A stretch of 44,953 nt of DNA from Pseudoxanthomonas suwonensis J47 (GTDB lineage Bacteria > Pseudomonadota > Gammaproteobacteria > Xanthomonadales > Xanthomonadaceae): assembly GCF_000513955.1 (NCBI RefSeq), contig NZ_KI911331.1, positions 1-44,953 of the forward strand, given 5' to 3'. A program made the translations under genes and the position numbers. The notes under the pieces are model-generated. The model ran no database searches, was not told the origin of the DNA, and saw only the letters and a list, made by a program, of their open reading frames with translations. The first letter of the stretch is position 1. Every line of letters begins with the position of its first letter. Below are positions 32,831-41,742 of the stretch, piece after piece.

Positions 32831-35578
32831 ATGAGCCCCAACCACGCACGTCCCCGCAAGCACCCCGCCGCCACGCCGGCCCGCGACGCGCTGCGCCGCC
32901 GCCTGCTCGCGCGCGGCTGCGCCGTGGCCCTGGCGGCGTTGCCGTGGATGGCGGTGCAGGCCGAGGAAGCGCGGCCCTGGCTGGACACCTCGCTGGGCTT
33001 CGAGGAACGCGCCGCCGCGCTGGTGGCGCGGATGACCCTGGAGGAGAAGGCCGCGCAGATGCAGAACGACGCGCCGGCGATCGAGCGCCTGGGCGTGCCG
33101 CAGTACGACTGGTGGAACGAGGCCCTGCACGGCGTCGCCCGCGCCGGCGGCGCGACCGTGTTCCCGCAGGCGATCGGCATGGCGGCCAGCTTCGACGTGC
33201 CGCTGATGGACCAGGTCGCCGCGGCGATCAGCGACGAGGCCCGCGCCAAGCACCACGAGTTCGCCCGCAAGGGCCAGCGCGGCCGCTACCAGGGCCTGAC
33301 CTTCTGGTCGCCCAACATCAACATCTTCCGCGACCCGCGCTGGGGCCGCGGCCAGGAGACCTACGGCGAGGACCCGTACCTGACCGCGCGCATGGGCGTG
33401 TCCTTCGTGCGCGGCCTGCAGGGCATGGATCCGCGGACCGGGCAGCCGCTGGATCCGAAGTACCGCAAGCTCGACGCCACCGCCAAGCACTTCGCCGTTC
33501 ACAGCGGCCCGGAGGCCGACCGTCACACCTTCGACGTGCATCCCTCGAAGCAGGACCTCTACGACACCTACCTGCCGGCATTCGAGGCGCTGGTGAAGGA
33601 GGCCGACGTGTACGCGGTGATGGGCGCCTACAACCGCGTCTACGGCGAGTCGGCCAGCGCCAGCCGCTTCCTGCTGCGCGACCTGCTGCGCACGCAGTGG
33701 GGTTTCGACGGCTACGTGATGTCCGACTGCTGGGCGATCGTGGACATCTGGAAGAACCACAGGATCGTGGCCACGCCGGAGGAAGCGGCGGCGCTGGCGG
33801 TGAAGAACGGCACCGAGCTCAACTGCGGCAGCACCTACGCCCAGCACCTGCCGGTGGCGGTGAAGAAGGGCCTGATCAGCGAGGCCGAGCTGGACGATGC
33901 GCTGACCCGGCTGTTCGTGGCGCGCATGCGCCTGGGCATGTTCGACCCGCCGGAACAGGTCAAGTGGGCGCAGGTCCCGCCCTCGGTGAACCAGTCGGCC
34001 GAACACGACGCGCTGTCGCGGAGGATGGCGCAGGAATCGCTGGTGCTGCTGAAGAACGACGGCGTGCTGCCGCTGTCGAAGGACATCCGCCGCCTGGCGG
34101 TGGTCGGCCCGACCGCCGACGACACCATGGCCCTGCTCGGCAACTACTACGGCACGCCCGCCGACCCGGTGACCATCGTGCGCGGCATCCGCGAGGCGGC
34201 GCCGGGGGTTGACGTGGTCTACGCGCGCGGCGTCGACCTGGTCGAAGGCCGCGACGATCCGGCGGCCACGCCGCTGGTCGAGCCGCAGTACCTGCGTCCG
34301 GAACCGGGCTCCAGCGAGCGCGGCCTGCGCGGCGAGTACTTCCGCAACAAGGACCTGTCCGGCGAGCCGGTGCTGGTGCGGGTGGATCCGCAGATCGCGT
34401 TCCGCTGGGACCGCGGTTCGCCCACCGACAACCTGATGGCGCGCGGCGAGGCCGGCCCGGACAACGCCGTGCCCAACGACGGCTTCAGCATCCGCTGGAG
34501 CGGCCAGCTGCTGTCGCCGGTGAGCGGCCAGTACCGGCTGGAGGCCGCGGCCAACGACGGCATGCGCCTGTACCTGGACGGCAAGCTGCTGATCGACCAC
34601 TGGGAAGACGCCGAGCGCCTGCGCGCGGACAGCGTCACCGTCGAGCTGGAGGCCGGCCGCGCCTACGACATCCGCCTGGAGTACTACGAGAACGAGCGCG
34701 ATTCGGCGGTGCGCCTGGCCTGGGCGCAGCCGGGCGCGCAGCCGCCGTTCGAGCAGGCGCTGGAAGCGGCGCGCAGCGCCGACGCGGTGGTGTTCGTCGG
34801 CGGCCTGACCGGCGATGTCGAAGGCGAGGAGATGCGCGTCGACTACCCGGGCTTCGCCGGCGGCGACCGCACCGACATCCGCCTGCCCGCCACCCAGCAG
34901 AAGCTGCTGGAGGCCGTGCACGCGACCGGCAAGCCGGTGGTGCTGGTGCTGACCACCGGCTCGGCGCTGGGCGTGGACTGGGCGAAGCGGAACCTGCCGG
35001 CGATCCTGGTCGCCTGGTATCCGGGCCAGCGTGGCGGCAACGCCGTGGCCGACGTGCTGTTCGGCGACTACAACCCGGCCGGCCGCCTGCCGGTGACCTT
35101 CTACAGCGCCGACGAGAAGCTGCCGCCGTTCGACGACTACGCGATGAAGGGTCGCACCTACCGCTACTTTGGCGGCGAGCCGCTGTACCCGTTCGGCCAT
35201 GGCCTGTCGTACACGCGCTTCGGCTACTCGGGGCTGGCGCTGGATCGCAGGCGCACCGCCGCGGACGAGCCGGTACGGGTCGAAGTCACGGTGAAGAACG
35301 AGGGCCAGCGCGCCGGCGACGAGGTCGTGCAGCTGTACGTGCGCGGGCCGCAGCGCGAGGGCGCGCCGCTGAAGGAGCTGCGCGGCTTCCAGCGCGTGCA
35401 CCTGCAGCCGGGCGAGTCGCGCAAGGTCGGGTTCGTGCTCGATCCGGCCCGCGACCTGCGCCATTACGACACCGCCGCGTCCGCCTACGTGGTCGCACCC
35501 GGCGAGTACGAGATCCAGGCCGGCGCCTCCAGCGCCGACATCCGCGCGCGCACCACCCTGGCGGTCACGCGCGACTGA
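32831..35578 (+). CDS. GH3 beta-xylosidase/beta-glucosidase with PA14 insert
   Basis: The product is 915 aa. A retaining GH3 enzyme, probably the periplasmic exo-beta-xylosidase. A signal peptide (RGCAVALAALPWMAVQAEEA) is followed by the GH3 barrel containing YDWWNEALHGVARAG, DPRWGRGQETYGEDP, KHFAVHSGPE and the nucleophile motif YVMSDCWAI (Asp299). The second GH3 domain is split by a PA14 module (about 498-630, LRGEYFRNKDLSG onward) before resuming at DAVVFVGGLTGDVEGEE. A fibronectin-III-like domain ends the protein. The start ATG has AGAAGGAG 8 bases upstream. It resembles Xanthomonas Xyl3A-type enzymes. Confidence 0.93.
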   Translation: MSPNHARPRKHPAATPARDALRRRLLARGCAVALAALPWMAVQAEEARPWLDTSLGFEERAAALVARMTLEEKAAQMQNDAPAIERLGVPQYDWWNEALHGVARAGGATVFPQAIGMAASFDVPLMDQVAAAISDEARAKHHEFARKGQRGRYQGLTFWSPNINIFRDPRWGRGQETYGEDPYLTARMGVSFVRGLQGMDPRTGQPLDPKYRKLDATAKHFAVHSGPEADRHTFDVHPSKQDLYDTYLPAFEALVKEADVYAVMGAYNRVYGESASASRFLLRDLLRTQWGFDGYVMSDCWAIVDIWKNHRIVATPEEAAALAVKNGTELNCGSTYAQHLPVAVKKGLISEAELDDALTRLFVARMRLGMFDPPEQVKWAQVPPSVNQSAEHDALSRRMAQESLVLLKNDGVLPLSKDIRRLAVVGPTADDTMALLGNYYGTPADPVTIVRGIREAAPGVDVVYARGVDLVEGRDDPAATPLVEPQYLRPEPGSSERGLRGEYFRNKDLSGEPVLVRVDPQIAFRWDRGSPTDNLMARGEAGPDNAVPNDGFSIRWSGQLLSPVSGQYRLEAAANDGMRLYLDGKLLIDHWEDAERLRADSVTVELEAGRAYDIRLEYYENERDSAVRLAWAQPGAQPPFEQALEAARSADAVVFVGGLTGDVEGEEMRVDYPGFAGGDRTDIRLPATQQKLLEAVHATGKPVVLVLTTGSALGVDWAKRNLPAILVAWYPGQRGGNAVADVLFGDYNPAGRLPVTFYSADEKLPPFDDYAMKGRTYRYFGGEPLYPFGHGLSYTRFGYSGLALDRRRTAADEPVRVEVTVKNEGQRAGDEVVQLYVRGPQREGAPLKELRGFQRVHLQPGESRKVGFVLDPARDLRHYDTAASAYVVAPGEYEIQAGASSADIRARTTLAVTRD

Positions 35579-35692
35579 GGCGTTCCACCCGTCCGTTTCT
35601 CTCTCCGGGGCGGACGGTATTGGCGAGGCGGGGTCGACGGCAACTCCCAGGGTCGCCGGCCCCGCCGAGCCTTCTTCCACCACAGGACACGC

Positions 35693-37183
35693 ATGGCATC
35701 CCCCGTTCCCGCCATCCGCCGGTTGTCCGATGGAACCCTGGCCGCACTGCCGGCCGGGGTGGCCGTGCCCGCCTACGATCGCGCCAGCACCTCGATCGGC
35801 ATCGTCCACTTCGGCCCCGGTGCGTTCCATCGCGCGCACCAGGCGGTGTACATCGACGACCTGCTGGCGGGCGATCCTGATTGGGCGATCTGCGCGGTTT
35901 CGCTGCACAGCGCCGGCGTACGCGACGCACTGCGCCCGCAGGACGGGCTGTACACGCTGGCCCTGCTCGGCGAACGCGAGCGGCTGCGCGTGGTCGGCTC
36001 GATCCGCGAGGTGCTGTGCGCGCCGCAGGAGCGCGAGGCGGTGCTGGCCCGGCTGGCCGACCCCGGGGTACGGCTGGTGACCCTGACCATCACCGAGAAG
36101 GGCTACTGCCTGTCGGCGGACGGCGTCGACCTGGCGCATCCGGACATCGCCGCCGACCTCGCCAGCCCGCGCACGCCCGGCAGCGCGATCGGCTGGCTGG
36201 TCGAAGGCCTGCGCCTGCGCCGCGGGCGCGGCGTGGCGCCGTACACCGTGCTCAGCTGCGACAACCTCGCCGACAACGGCGGCCGCCTGCGCCGCGCGGT
36301 GCTGCAGTACGCGCGGCAGCTCGACGCAGGGCTTGCCGGCTGGATCGAGGCCGAGGTCGCGTTCCCGCGCTCGATGGTCGACAGCATCACCCCGGCCAGC
36401 GACGACGCCCTGCGCGAACGCGTCTCCGCGCGCCTGGGCGTGGACGATGCCTGGCCGGTGCAGCGCGAGCCGTACACGCAATGGGTGGTGGAGGACGATT
36501 TCCGCAACGGGCGCCCGCCGCTGGAACGCGCCGGCGTGGTGCTCAGCGCCGACATCGCCGGCTACGACCGCGCCAAGCTGCGCCTGCTCAACGCACCGCA
36601 TTCGACGCTGGCCTACCTCGGCTCGCTGCTGGAGCTGGACACCGTGGCCGAGGCGATGCGCGAGCCGTGCCTGGCGGCCTTCGTCGAGCGGCTGATGCGC
36701 GAGGACATCGTGCCCAGCCTGCCGACGCTGGACGGCTTCGATCCGGAGGCCTACGTCGAAGCGATCCTCGAGCGCTTCCGCAATCCCGCCATCCGCCACC
36801 TGCTGGCGCAGATCGCCTGGGACGGTTCGCAGAAGCTGCCGGTGCGCCTGCTCGGCACGATTGCCGAGGCGCTGGACGCGGGACGGCCGATCGCACGGCT
36901 GTGCGTGCCGGTGGCCGGCTGGATGTGCTTCGTCCGCCGCCAGGCCACGCGCGGCATCGCCCTCGTCGATCCGCTGGCCGACGCGCTGGCGCGACTCGGG
37001 CGCGCCTGTAGCGGCGATCCGGTGCGCGACGTGGAGGCTTTCCTGCGCCTGGACAGCGTGTTCGGTGCGCTGTCGGGCGAACCGCGTTTCGTCCACGCGC
37101 TGCGCGCCGCCTACGCCCGGCTCGGCGACGCCCTGCCGGGCGCCGTGGCCGCGGCGTTGGCCGACGAGGGCGGCGTGCAATGA
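35693..37183 (+). CDS. uxuB: Fructuronate reductase UxuB-type (mannitol dehydrogenase family)
   Basis: The product is 496 aa. The enzyme reduces D-fructuronate to D-mannonate with NADH, the step before ManD. The nucleotide-binding N-terminus reads IGIVHFGPGAFHRAHQAVYID. The polyol dehydrogenase catalytic signature is DRAKLRLLNAPHSTLAYLG (Lys295, Asn300, His303). The Rossmann domain precedes an all-helical C-terminal domain, as in the family. The 114-bp gap upstream has two GC-rich inverted repeats (35589-35617 and 35627-35666) without T-runs; it may attenuate but need not end the operon. Mannitol or altronate oxidoreductase is possible, but the neighbours favour fructuronate. Confidence 0.88.
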   Translation: MASPVPAIRRLSDGTLAALPAGVAVPAYDRASTSIGIVHFGPGAFHRAHQAVYIDDLLAGDPDWAICAVSLHSAGVRDALRPQDGLYTLALLGERERLRVVGSIREVLCAPQEREAVLARLADPGVRLVTLTITEKGYCLSADGVDLAHPDIAADLASPRTPGSAIGWLVEGLRLRRGRGVAPYTVLSCDNLADNGGRLRRAVLQYARQLDAGLAGWIEAEVAFPRSMVDSITPASDDALRERVSARLGVDDAWPVQREPYTQWVVEDDFRNGRPPLERAGVVLSADIAGYDRAKLRLLNAPHSTLAYLGSLLELDTVAEAMREPCLAAFVERLMREDIVPSLPTLDGFDPEAYVEAILERFRNPAIRHLLAQIAWDGSQKLPVRLLGTIAEALDAGRPIARLCVPVAGWMCFVRRQATRGIALVDPLADALARLGRACSGDPVRDVEAFLRLDSVFGALSGEPRFVHALRAAYARLGDALPGAVAAALADEGGVQ

Positions 37184-37261
37184 ATCCCGTTTCCCGCCAT
37201 CGCCGCCGGGAGTTCCCGCTGCGGTCCTGACCGTCCCGTCCTCTCGTTCGTGGAGCCTGCC

Positions 37262-38080
37262 ATGCCTGCGTACCTGACCCGCCACGGCACTGCCGATGGA
37301 CCACGCTGGGCACTCGACGGCTATTACCTGCCGGCGGACTTCAGCCTGGGCGCCTGGCTGGCGCGGCCGCTGGACGAGGCCTACGCCTGGCTGGCGGCGC
37401 AGCCGCTCGGCGATGCCGCCGATGCGCCGCTGCTGGCGCCGATCGAGGACGCGCAGGAAGCCTGGGCCAGCGGCGTCACCTACCTCAGCAGCCGCATGGC
37501 GCGCGAGGCCGAGTCGCAGAGCGCCGACGTGTACCAGAAAGTCTACGGCGCCGAGCGGCCCGAGCTGTTCTTCAAGGCCAACGGATGGCGCGTGCGTGGC
37601 CACGGCCAGCCGATCCGCATCCGCGGCGACAGCGGCTGGAACGTGCCGGAGCCGGAGCTGGTGCTGCTGCTGGATGCCACCGGCGCGATCCGCGGGCACG
37701 CCGTGGGCAACGACGTGTCCTCGCGCAGCATCGAGGGCGAGAACCCGCTGTACCTGCCGCAGGCCAAGGTCTACGACGGCGCCTGCGCGATCGGCCCGGG
37801 GATCGCGCTCGGCAGGGCGGACGAACTGCGCGACCTGCCGGTGACGCTGCGGATCGAGCGGGCCGGCGCCGCCGTGTTCGCCGGGGAGACCCGCACCTCG
37901 CAGATCAAGCGCGGCCTGGAGGAACTGGCCGGCTTCCTGTTCCGCGAGCTCGCGTTCCCGCAGGGCGCGTTCCTGTTCACCGGCACCGGCATCGTGCCCG
38001 GCGAGGACTTCACCCTGCAGGCCGGCGATGTGGTCCGCATCGGCATAGGCGGACTGGCGCTGGAGAACCCGGTGTCATGA
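37262..38080 (+). CDS. FAH-family 2-keto-3-deoxy sugar acid dehydratase
   Basis: The product is 272 aa. A fumarylacetoacetate-hydrolase-fold protein with metal-site residues in [15 protein letters not shown] and [20 protein letters not shown], then [16 protein letters not shown]. Members next to YjhG-type dehydratases convert 2-keto-3-deoxy-pentonate (xylonate or arabinonate) to 2-oxoglutarate semialdehyde in the Weimberg pathway. That is the likely role here, inferred from the neighbour. ATG 37262 has GGAG six bases upstream, preferred over GTG 37250. The stop overlaps the next start as ATGA. Confidence 0.85.
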   Translation: MPAYLTRHGTADGPRWALDGYYLPADFSLGAWLARPLDEAYAWLAAQPLGDAADAPLLAPIEDAQEAWASGVTYLSSRMAREAESQSADVYQKVYGAERPELFFKANGWRVRGHGQPIRIRGDSGWNVPEPELVLLLDATGAIRGHAVGNDVSSRSIEGENPLYLPQAKVYDGACAIGPGIALGRADELRDLPVTLRIERAGAAVFAGETRTSQIKRGLEELAGFLFRELAFPQGAFLFTGTGIVPGEDFTLQAGDVVRIGIGGLALENPVS

Positions 38081-40092
38081 GCAGCCGCGAAGCCGGCATC
38101 GAGGCGATCCTCGGCGATGGCGGCGCGCTGGCCAGCACGCGCACCTCCGGCGCGGGCCCGGTCGGCTCGCTGCCGATCGACGCGCGCATGCTGCGCGAGG
38201 CGCCCAGCGGCGACCTGTTCGGCCTGACCCAGAACGCCGGCATGGGCTGGCGCGCCAGCGAGGTCGCGCGCGATCCCTACCTGATCGTCAGCACCCAGGG
38301 CGGCCTGCGCGCCGAAGACGGCCAACTGCTGGCGCTGGGCCTGCATACCGGCCACTGGGAAATCGACCGGCTGGTGCGCGCCGCCGCCGAGACCTTCAGT
38401 GCGCACGGCGGCCTGCCGTTCTCGGTGATGTGCTCGGACCCGTGCGACGGCCGCACCCAGGGCACGACGGGCATGTTCGACAGCCTGCCGTACCGCAACG
38501 ACGCGGCGTTGGCGATGCGCCGGCTGATCCGTTCGCTGCCCACGCGCCGCGGCGTGCTCGGCGTGGCCACCTGCGACAAGGGCCTGCCGGCGATGATGCT
38601 GGCACTGGCCGGTTGCGGCGACCTGCCCGGCGTGGTCGTGCCCGGCGGTGTGACCCTGCCGGCGCGCGGCGCCGAGGATGCCGGCAAGGTCCAGACCATC
38701 GGCGCGCGCTTCGCCCATGGCCTGATCGACCTCGAACACGCCGCGGCGATGGGCTGCCGTGCCTGCGGTTCGCCCGGCGGCGGCTGCCAGTTCCTCGGCA
38801 CCGCGGCGACCTCGCAGGTGGTCGCCGAAGCGCTGGGAATCGCCCTGCCGCACAGCGCGCTGGCGCCTTCGGGCGAACCGGTGTGGAGCGACATGGCGCG
38901 GCGCTCGGCGCTGGCGCTGATGCGGCTGGCGGGGCAGGGCACGCCGTTGTCGGCGATCCTCACCTCGAAGGCGGTCGAGAACGCGATGCTGGTGCATGCC
39001 GCGTTCGGCGGTTCCACCAACCTGCTGCTGCACGTGCCGGCGATCGCGCATGCCGCCGGGCTGCCGCGGCCGACCGTGCAGGACTGGATCGCCGCCAACC
39101 GCGCCACGCCGCGGCTGGTCGACGCGCTGCCCAACGGCCCCCGCCACCACCCGACCGTGCAGGTGTTCATGGCCGGCGGCGTGCCCGAGGTGATGCTGCA
39201 CCTGCGCGCCATGGGCCTGCTGCACCTGGACGTACCGACGGTGAGCGGGCAGACGCTCGGCGAGAACCTGGCGTGGTGGGAGCACAGCAGCGCCCGCGCC
39301 GCGGCACGCGCGCGCCTGTGCGAACTCGATGGCGTCGATCCCGACCAGGTGATCATGGGACCGGACGCCGCGCGCGCGGCCGGGATGACCGCCGCGCTGG
39401 TGTTCCCGGTCGGCAACCTCGCCCCGGACGGCGCGGTGATCAAGGCCACCGCCATCGACCCGACCGTGGTCGACGCCGACAACGTGTACCGCCACACAGG
39501 GCCTGCGCGCGTGTCCGCCGGCGAGCACGAGGCGATCCGCGCGATCAAGAGCCAGGGCGAGGACGCGGTGCGCGCCGGCGACGTGGTCGTGCTGGCCGGC
39601 TGCGGCCCGGCCGGCACCGGCATGGAGGAAACCTACCAGCTCACCTCGGCGCTGAAGTACCTGCCCTGGGGCAAGCACGTACCGGTGCTGACCGACGCGC
39701 GCTTCTCCGGGGTGTCCACCGGCGCCTGCATCGGCCACGTCGGGCCGGAAGCGCTGGCCGGCGGTCCGATCGGCCGCCTGCGCGATGGCGATATCGTGCG
39801 CATCGAGATCGACCGCAACACCCTGGAAGGGCGCATCGACTTCATCGGCTCGGATCCCGACCGGCCGTTGCCGGTGGAGGAGGCGGCCGCGCTGCTGGCC
39901 GCGCGTGCACCGCACCCGGCGATCGCGCCGCATCCGCGCCTGCCGGCCGACACGCGGCTGTGGGCCGCGCTGCAGGACGCCAGTGGCGGCACCTGGGGCG
40001 GCTGCGTGTACGACGTCGACGCCATCGTCGAGACCCTGCGCGCCGGGCGCGAGGCGCTGGCGCGGCGCCGCACGGAGGCGGGGGACGACTGA
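38077..40092 (+). CDS. YjhG/YagF-type D-xylonate dehydratase (IlvD/Edd family)
   Basis: The product is 671 aa, longer than IlvD (about 610) and matching the YjhG/YagF group. The Fe-S cysteines are in [29 protein letters not shown] and [20 protein letters not shown]. Other family blocks are [19 protein letters not shown] and [22 protein letters not shown]. The enzyme dehydrates D-xylonate (or a similar aldonate) to 2-keto-3-deoxyxylonate, which the overlapping upstream gene would process further. GntP follows 87 bp downstream, resembling the E. coli yjhF-yjhG association. Exact aldonate specificity cannot be read from the sequence. Confidence 0.9.
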   Translation: MSSREAGIEAILGDGGALASTRTSGAGPVGSLPIDARMLREAPSGDLFGLTQNAGMGWRASEVARDPYLIVSTQGGLRAEDGQLLALGLHTGHWEIDRLVRAAAETFSAHGGLPFSVMCSDPCDGRTQGTTGMFDSLPYRNDAALAMRRLIRSLPTRRGVLGVATCDKGLPAMMLALAGCGDLPGVVVPGGVTLPARGAEDAGKVQTIGARFAHGLIDLEHAAAMGCRACGSPGGGCQFLGTAATSQVVAEALGIALPHSALAPSGEPVWSDMARRSALALMRLAGQGTPLSAILTSKAVENAMLVHAAFGGSTNLLLHVPAIAHAAGLPRPTVQDWIAANRATPRLVDALPNGPRHHPTVQVFMAGGVPEVMLHLRAMGLLHLDVPTVSGQTLGENLAWWEHSSARAAARARLCELDGVDPDQVIMGPDAARAAGMTAALVFPVGNLAPDGAVIKATAIDPTVVDADNVYRHTGPARVSAGEHEAIRAIKSQGEDAVRAGDVVVLAGCGPAGTGMEETYQLTSALKYLPWGKHVPVLTDARFSGVSTGACIGHVGPEALAGGPIGRLRDGDIVRIEIDRNTLEGRIDFIGSDPDRPLPVEEAAALLAARAPHPAIAPHPRLPADTRLWAALQDASGGTWGGCVYDVDAIVETLRAGREALARRRTEAGDD

Positions 40093-40100
40093 CGCCATGG

Positions 40101-40116
40101 CCGGCGCGCGCGCCGG
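40101..40116. repeat. 16-bp perfect palindrome between the dehydratase and permease genes
   Basis: CCGGCGCGCGCGCCGG at 40101-40116 is perfectly self-complementary, and a second GC-rich run follows at 40126-40146. There is no T-tract. It could slow read-through into gntP or be chance in GC-rich DNA. Confidence 0.35.
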
Positions 40117-40179
40117 AACCGCCACCGCGCGCCGGCACCGGCCGGCCGTGGACCACCGAACCTGGAGCGGAGTTGCTGG

Positions 40180-41490
40180 ATGGTCACGTTCCTCGTCATC
40201 GCCGCCGCCATCGCGCTGCAGATCTTCCTGACTGCGCGCAAGCTCAGCCCGTTCCTGTCGCTGCTGGTGGTGGCCATCCCGATGGGACTGGCGCTGGGCA
40301 TCGCCCCGCAGGACCTGCTGAAGACCATCGACGCCGGCGTGGGCAGCACGCTTTCCGGGCTGGCGCTGGTGATCGTGCTCGGCGCGATCCTCGGCAAGGT
40401 GCTGGAGGAAAGCGGCGCGGCGGAGAAGATCGCCGCGACCCTGATCGGCCGCTTCGGCGAGGGCAACATCCAGTGGGCGCTGCTGCTGACCGGCTTCCTG
40501 GTCGGCATCCCGCTGTACTTCAACGCCGGCTTCATCATCCTGGTGCCGCTGATCTTCTCGCTGGCGCGGCAGACGGGGTTGCCGGTCCTCTACCTGGCCA
40601 TTCCCACGGTGGCTTCGCTCAGCACCACGCACTGCTTCCTGCCGCCGCATCCGGGGCCGGTCGTGCTGGTCAACGCCTTCGGCGCCGACATGGGCCGCAC
40701 CCTGCTGTACGGCATCGTCATGGCGATGCCGGCGGTGGTCTTCGCCGGGCCGTTCCTGGGCCGGCGCATGCAGGGGATCAATCCGCCGCTGCCGGACCTG
40801 TTCACCTCGACGACGCTGCACAAGGAACTGCCCGGTGCGTGGTGCTCGTTCCTGGTCGCGCTGTCGCCGGTGCTGCTGATCAGCGTGTCGGTGGCGGCCG
40901 ATGCGCTGCTGCCGGAAGGGCGGGTGCGCACGGCCCTGCTGTTCCTGGGCAATCCCACCGTGGCGCTGCTGATCTCGACCCTGGCCGCGTTCTGGTGGCT
41001 GGGCTACCGGCGCGGCGTCGGCCTGGGCGAGCAGACGCGCTGGCTCAACGCGGCGATCTCCGGCATCGCGGTGATCCTGCTGATCATCACCGCCGGCGGC
41101 GTGTTCAAGCAGGTGCTGGTGGACAGCGGCGTCGGCGCGCGGATCGCGGCGCTCAGCGCCACCTGGCAGATGCCGCCGCTGGTGTTCGCCTGGCTGGCCA
41201 CCGCGGTGCTGCGGGTGATGATCGGCTCGGCGACCGTGGCGGTGATCACCGCCGCCGGCGTGGTCGGCCCGCTGGTCGGCACCTCCGGGGCTTCGCCGGA
41301 ACTGATGGTGCTGGCGGTCGGCGCAGGCAGCGTGTTCGGCTCGCACGTGAACGATTCGGCGTTCTGGATGTTCAAGGAGTTCTTCAACCTGTCGATGAAG
41401 CAGACCTTCGCCTCGTGGACGGTGATGGAGTCCTCGATCTCGTTGGTCGGCCTGGCCGGCGTGCTGCTGCTGGACCTGGTGCTGCGCTGA
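40180..41490 (+). CDS. GntP-family sugar acid:H+ symporter
   Basis: The product is 436 aa, about 12 membrane segments. GntP-family permeases take up gluconate and related aldonates or uronates with protons. Recognisable stretches are LVIVLGAILGKVLEESGAAEKI, the central SLSTTHCFLPPHPGPV, and VLAVGAGSVFGSHVNDSAFW near the C-terminus, all hallmarks of the family. The ATG follows a GCGGAG-type ribosome site. In this operon the cargo is probably D-xylonate, glucuronate or another sugar acid. The next gene starts 70 bp later. Confidence 0.92.
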   Translation: MVTFLVIAAAIALQIFLTARKLSPFLSLLVVAIPMGLALGIAPQDLLKTIDAGVGSTLSGLALVIVLGAILGKVLEESGAAEKIAATLIGRFGEGNIQWALLLTGFLVGIPLYFNAGFIILVPLIFSLARQTGLPVLYLAIPTVASLSTTHCFLPPHPGPVVLVNAFGADMGRTLLYGIVMAMPAVVFAGPFLGRRMQGINPPLPDLFTSTTLHKELPGAWCSFLVALSPVLLISVSVAADALLPEGRVRTALLFLGNPTVALLISTLAAFWWLGYRRGVGLGEQTRWLNAAISGIAVILLIITAGGVFKQVLVDSGVGARIAALSATWQMPPLVFAWLATAVLRVMIGSATVAVITAAGVVGPLVGTSGASPELMVLAVGAGSVFGSHVNDSAFWMFKEFFNLSMKQTFASWTVMESSISLVGLAGVLLLDLVLR

Positions 41491-41560
41491 CGCGGCCGCG
41501 TTCACGGACGCACCACGGCGGCGGGGCCACCCTGCGGCTCACGCCCGCAGGAGCAGGACC

Positions 41561-41737
41561 ATGAGCGACGACAGGAACAATCCGGGCCGGCCCGACCGCG
41601 ACCGCATCAACCTCAACGAGGACTACGAGGTCCGCTACTGGACCGAAGCCCTGGGCGTGAGCGAGCAGGAACTGCGCGATGCCGTGCAGGCGGTGGGTTC
41701 GACCGCGGAGGCAGTGCGGCGCCATCTCGGCAAGTAG
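41561..41737 (+). CDS. DUF3606 small protein
   Basis: The product is 58 aa. It begins MSDDRNNPGRPDRDRINLNE and continues EVRYWTEALGVSEQELRDAV then GSTAEAVRRHLGK. The DRINLNEDYEVRYW and LGVSEQELRDAV segments match the DUF3606 family of small soluble proteins with unknown function. A good ribosome site (GCAGGAGC) lies upstream. It ends 5 bp before ligD, so the two are probably co-transcribed. Such proteins often sit near stress or DNA-repair genes, but no function is established to my knowledge. Confidence 0.88.
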   Translation: MSDDRNNPGRPDRDRINLNEDYEVRYWTEALGVSEQELRDAVQAVGSTAEAVRRHLGK

Positions 41738-41742
41738 GCGCG

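Noticed and set aside
40101-40116. The GC palindrome as an intrinsic terminator splitting gntP from the operon
   Set aside because: No T-tract follows it on either strand. It is recorded only as a palindrome.
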